Origin: Coriobacteriaceae bacterium
Lineage (GTDB): Bacteria; Actinomycetota; Coriobacteriia; Coriobacteriales; UMGS124
Assembly (NCBI GenBank): GCA_019421015.1
Contig: JAHZGC010000003.1
Coordinates: 10,248-74,247 of the forward strand
Length of the DNA stretch: 64,000 nt
Reading direction: 5' to 3'
Shown here one piece after another: positions 61,451 to 64,000 of this stretch. How positions within the stretch are numbered: position 1 is the stretch's first letter; the number at the start of each line of letters is the position of its first letter. Below the pieces are notes generated by a model, which was not told where the DNA came from, searched no databases, and saw only the letters and a list, made by a program, of their open reading frames with translations. The position numbers and the translations under genes were made by a program.

Positions 61451-62428
61451 TTACGCAATCTTGCGGGCCGAGCGAATCTTGGCGCTGCGCGAGCGCGGGT
61501 TCTGCTCGACCTCCTCCTCGCTGGGCACACGCGGCTTGCGCTCGCCCAACTTGAGGACCGGCACGTTCCCACACACGCAGGTCGGAAGATCCGGAGGACA
61601 GGTGCACCCCTGGGAAAGCTCGCGGAACAGGTCTTTCACGATCCTGTCTTCGAGCGAGTGATAGCTGATGACACAGATGCGGCCGCCGGAATTGAGCCAG
61701 CGAACCGCCGCCTCGAGCCCTTGGCGCAAGGCGTCCATCTCGTGGTTCACCTCGATACGCAGGGCCTGGAACGTCCGGCGGGCCGGGTGATGGCCGCCTT
61801 CGCGCCGCGCCGCCGCCGGGATGGCCCGCTTGACGACGTCCACGAGTTCGAGGGTCGTCTCGATCGGAGCCTTGGCGCGCTGCTGCACGACGAACTTGGC
61901 GATGCGCGAGGCGAACTTCTCCTCTCCGTACATACGCAGGACCCGAGCGAGGTCGGCTTCGGTGTAGTGGTTTATGACCTCTGCTGCGGTTAAGGTGTTG
62001 TTCCTCGGGTCCATACGCATGTCGAGCGGGGCGTCCTCGTTATAGGAGAAGCCCCTGGATGGAATGTCAAGTTGGGGCGAGCTCACGCCGAGGTCGAACA
62101 GGAAGCAGTCGACCCCGGGGACCTGGGCCTCCTGGAGGAGGCGGTCGAGCTGAGCAAAGTTCCCCTTGAGCTGGATAGACCTAAGTTCGGGTATGTTTGC
62201 CCGGATGCGCTCGGAAGCGACCTCGAGGGCGAGGTCGTCTTGGTCGATACCGATGAGCAAGCCGGACGGGCTGCAGTGTCTACCCAGTTCAAGGGAGTGG
62301 CCGGCGCCGCCGAGGGTGCAGTCGCACACGACGTCGCCGTCACTGGGAGACAGCGTCTCCAGAACCTCCCCCAACATGACTGGTACGTGCCGGTATTCGG
62401 ATGTCAATTCGTTCTCTCCCGCTCCCAC
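61451..62428 (-). CDS. rsmH: 16S rRNA (cytosine-1402-N4)-methyltransferase RsmH
   Basis: A 325-residue SAM-dependent methyltransferase (MraW) modifying C1402 in the ribosomal P-site region. It starts with HVPVMLGEVLETLSP, then VCDCTLGGAGHSLELG, DLGVSSPQLDIPSRGFSY, APLDMRMD, EEKFASRIAKFVVQQR, ARRTFQALRIEVNHEMDAL and the C-terminal ISYHSLEDRIVKDLFRE and CTCPPDLPTCVCG, all family hallmarks. The GTG start has AAAGGA seven bases upstream. It follows mraZ by 15 bases. Confidence 0.97.
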   Translation of the reverse strand: MGAGENELTSEYRHVPVMLGEVLETLSPSDGDVVCDCTLGGAGHSLELGRHCSPSGLLIGIDQDDLALEVASERIRANIPELRSIQLKGNFAQLDRLLQEAQVPGVDCFLFDLGVSSPQLDIPSRGFSYNEDAPLDMRMDPRNNTLTAAEVINHYTEADLARVLRMYGEEKFASRIAKFVVQQRAKAPIETTLELVDVVKRAIPAAARREGGHHPARRTFQALRIEVNHEMDALRQGLEAAVRWLNSGGRICVISYHSLEDRIVKDLFRELSQGCTCPPDLPTCVCGNVPVLKLGERKPRVPSEEEVEQNPRSRSAKIRSARKIA

Positions 62429-62443
62429 GTCGCAGTCCTTTCG

Positions 62444-62884
62444 CTACTCGACCATAAAGGTCATGGCAAGCAGCTCGTCCTCGTTCAGCACCGACTTTGC
62501 CCGGTCCTCGATCTTGAGGTGGTCGTCGCACCCAATGATGGTGACGTCCTTCTCAAGCCCGACGATGGAGCGCAGGCGGGCGCTGATGCCGATTCGGCCG
62601 GCCGAGTCGATATCGGCGTCTTCGGCAAAGGCCGTGAGTCGCTCCTTGAGCTTCACGTCGGAGAGCGACCGCGGGTTGAACCCGTTAGGGAAGAAGCCGT
62701 CTACCCAGGCCTTGTAGGCCTTGGGATCGAAGACGAGGACCGAGTCGTTCTGAAGCCCGAGCACCGTCTTGACCGTTTGGGGAAGGGAACGACGAACCTT
62801 GGACGGGAGGGAAACGCGCCCCTTGGCGTCGAGCGTGTGCTCGAACGTGCCGGTGAAGCACGGCTCCAACTCTTCCTGGTCCAT
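62444..62884 (-). CDS. mraZ: Transcriptional regulator MraZ
   Basis: A 146-residue AbrB-like DNA-binding protein that forms rings and controls the dcw cluster from its own promoter. Two MraZ half-domains are seen: TFEHTLDAKGRVSLPSKVR near the N-terminus and DADIDSAGRIGISARLRSIVGLEKDVTIIG in the second half, each with the D-x-x-G-R-h-x-h-P/S motif. The start MDQEELEP is used because GGGGAGGAGG lies immediately upstream; a longer in-frame reading lacks family residues. It is the first gene of the cluster. Confidence 0.96.
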   Translation of the reverse strand: MDQEELEPCFTGTFEHTLDAKGRVSLPSKVRRSLPQTVKTVLGLQNDSVLVFDPKAYKAWVDGFFPNGFNPRSLSDVKLKERLTAFAEDADIDSAGRIGISARLRSIVGLEKDVTIIGCDDHLKIEDRAKSVLNEDELLAMTFMVE

Positions 62885-62947
62885 CCCTCCTCCCCTCGCG
62901 CAGAGAGCTTGCCGCCATAACGTGTGAGTAGGATACACCAAAACCGT

Positions 62948-62993
62948 GACACTTCATCCCACTTCATGCGATTTTTCCTTTCACTCATGACAC
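62948..62993 (-). promoter_or_regulatory. Candidate MraZ operator repeats upstream of mraZ
   Basis: On the minus strand ATCGC-ATGAA-GTGGG-ATGAA-GTGTC repeats at 10-base spacing, preceded by another GTGTC-ATGAG about 20 bases upstream. MraZ boxes in other bacteria are TGGG-type half-sites repeated every 10 bases in front of mraZ, so position and phasing fit. The sequence lies ~65-110 bases before the mraZ ATG; TATCCT close downstream could be a -10. Confidence 0.55.
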
Positions 62994-63290
62994 TTTTTGA
63001 CCCACCGCAACATTTTTTAAGCAGCGGCCCTCGACACCCGAAGGAGCATCCACTAGATATGGGCACCCTCCCGGAAGGGCGCTCCCAAGATATGCGGAGA
63101 GGTTCGAGGTTGGATGAAAGGGATGCGGTCACACGCCGTCCCGCACCTGGAGGGGTTCCCTCACACCGAGTCCATAATCGGCGAACGGCGGCCTACCTGG
63201 AGCAGTCCGCGGAATTGCTGGACAAGGCGCGTACGCGCGTGGTGGGCTTACGGCGCATAAGCTCCGGCGCAATGCGGTGCGGGGGCTTTC
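62994..63290. other. Gap between mraZ promoter and xerD, no gene recognised
   Basis: About 300 bases with no open reading frame of plausible composition. I looked for RNase P RNA, tmRNA, SRP RNA and tRNA signatures on both strands and found none. The stretch GCGCCCTTCCGGGAGGGTGC (minus strand, ~63063-63083) can fold into a small hairpin, and GCGCGTACGCGC near 63230 is palindromic, either of which could mark the end of the xerD transcript. Confidence 0.4.
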
Positions 63291-64000
63291 TCAAACTGCT
63301 CTATGGGCCCGCGGGTGGGCCGAGTAGTATTCCGCCCGAATGTGCTCGCGGTCGACGTGGGTGTAGATCTGGGTGGTGGAGATGTCGGCATGGCCGAGGA
63401 TCTCTTGGAGCACGCGCAGGTCGGCCCCGCCGGCCAGCATGTGGGTGGCAAAGGCGTGGCGCAGCGTATGGGGATGAAGACCGGCGATGCCGACGGCCGC
63501 CCCGGCGCGCTCCACCACACGGTGCACGGCCTGGCGCGTGATGCGCCCCCCACGGGCGTTCAAGAACACGGCCGCGCCGTCTTGGTCGAGCGCCCCCGCC
63601 TTGCCGTGCAGGCCGGGGCGTCCGCTTGCAAGGTAGTCGGCCAGGGCTCGGGCGGCGCTGCCCACGATGGGCACGAGGCGTTCCTTGCTCCCCTTGCCAA
63701 AGACCCGGAGGAACCCCTCGTCGAGATAGACCTCGCTCAGGTCGAGGCCGCACAGCTCGCTCACCCGCAGGCCGCAGCCGTAGAGCACCTCGAGCATCGT
63801 ATGGTCGCGACAACCGGCACACGTCGGCGGGAACTGCTGGTCGAGCAGGTCAAACGCCTGCTCCACGGTAATGGCCTCGGGCAGCCGGTCGGGCTTCTTG
63901 GGCAGCCTTACGTCGGCCGTAGGAAAAGAAGACGCCAGGCCGTCGGCGTAGAGAAACCGGTGCAGCCCCTTGATGGCCGACACGGCGCGTTCCACGCTCG
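63291..64000 (-). CDS. xerD: Tyrosine recombinase XerD, N-terminus beyond window
   Basis: The C-terminal ~235 residues of a XerC/XerD-type recombinase, which resolves chromosome dimers at dif. The catalytic set is complete: Arg in YGCGLRVSEL, Lys in GKGSKERLVP, HTLRHAFATHML (His-x-x-Arg), GHADISTTQIYTH (His) and the terminal Tyr in that motif. The segment AIKGLHRFLYADGLASSFPTADV fits the XerD N-domain end; roughly 70-80 residues are missing and the frame is open to the right edge. It is the only recombinase seen and looks like the housekeeping copy, with no integrase-type neighbours or att repeats. Confidence 0.92.
   Translation of the reverse strand, partial: SVERAVSAIKGLHRFLYADGLASSFPTADVRLPKKPDRLPEAITVEQAFDLLDQQFPPTCAGCRDHTMLEVLYGCGLRVSELCGLDLSEVYLDEGFLRVFGKGSKERLVPIVGSAARALADYLASGRPGLHGKAGALDQDGAAVFLNARGGRITRQAVHRVVERAGAAVGIAGLHPHTLRHAFATHMLAGGADLRVLQEILGHADISTTQIYTHVDREHIRAEYYSAHPRAHRAV

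Noticed and set aside
62994..63290. RNase P RNA, tmRNA, SRP RNA or tRNA in the gap before xerD
   Set aside because: None of the conserved core sequences (such as the RNase P P4 or tmRNA resume and CCA-end regions) is present; a GGTTCGAGGTT stretch has no pairing T-arm.
63291..64000. Integrase marking a genomic island
   Set aside because: Motifs fit housekeeping XerD; no att repeats, phage genes or tRNA target nearby.

Overview
The window is GC-rich, densely coded and almost free of non-coding space. It reads like a chromosome segment of an anaerobic high-GC Actinomycetota, most likely class Coriobacteriia. The supporting signs are an Ech-type membrane [NiFe]-hydrogenase operon, a division/cell-wall (dcw) cluster that ends ftsZ-pgeF-yggS-sepF-yggT-divIVA and has no ftsA, and very large secreted proteins built from GBS/Bsp-like repeats. 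The genus cannot be fixed from sequence reading alone. No rRNA, tRNA, CRISPR array, transposase or prophage was seen.

Layout. (1) 1-4044, plus strand: echA (3' end only) to echF, a ferredoxin-coupled proton/sodium-pumping hydrogenase, closed by a terminator. (2) 4170-10138, minus strand: a housekeeping operon galE-phoH-ybeY-dgkA-era-deoC-recO. (3) 10292-35219: a cell-envelope polysaccharide island with all four dTDP-L-rhamnose genes (rmlA, B, C, D, scattered), three GT2 glycosyltransferases, an acyltransferase, an extra sugar epimerase, two DUF4012 proteins with twin-arginine-like leaders, and three giant secreted peptidoglycan enzymes (amidase plus glucosaminidase-like domain, NlpC/P60, L,D-transpeptidase) sharing the same alternating GBS/Bsp-like repeat architecture. 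(4) 35515-38930: vanW-like, VanG-type D-Ala ligase and NhaC-type antiporter genes. (5) 39021-43532: a PurF paralogue whose glutaminase site is destroyed, a Vsr endonuclease, a lipoprotein, a Cys/Met-metabolism PLP-family protein without its catalytic lysine, and a Nudix hydrolase. (6) 43531-62993, minus strand: the dcw cluster, mraZ-rsmH-ftsL-ftsI-murF-mraY-murD-ftsW-murG-murC-murB-ftsQ-ftsZ-pgeF-yggS-sepF-yggT-divIVA. It has probable MraZ boxes upstream and a terminator at its end. (7) The 3' part of a XerD-type recombinase runs off the right edge.

How it fits together. Regions 3, 4 and 6 all serve the cell envelope: lipid II synthesis and septation (dcw), a possible D-Ala-D-Ser-type precursor change (VanG-like ligase with VanW), a rhamnose-containing surface glycan, and secreted enzymes that cut or cross-link peptidoglycan. 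The most unusual points are the glutaminase-dead PurF paralogue, the lysine-less PLP-fold protein, a His/Cys-rich insertion inside DeoC, an aspartate replacing a cluster cysteine in EchF, aromatic repeats on the FtsQ C-terminus, a perfect 568-bp direct repeat in the amidase gene, and the orphan vanW-vanG pair.
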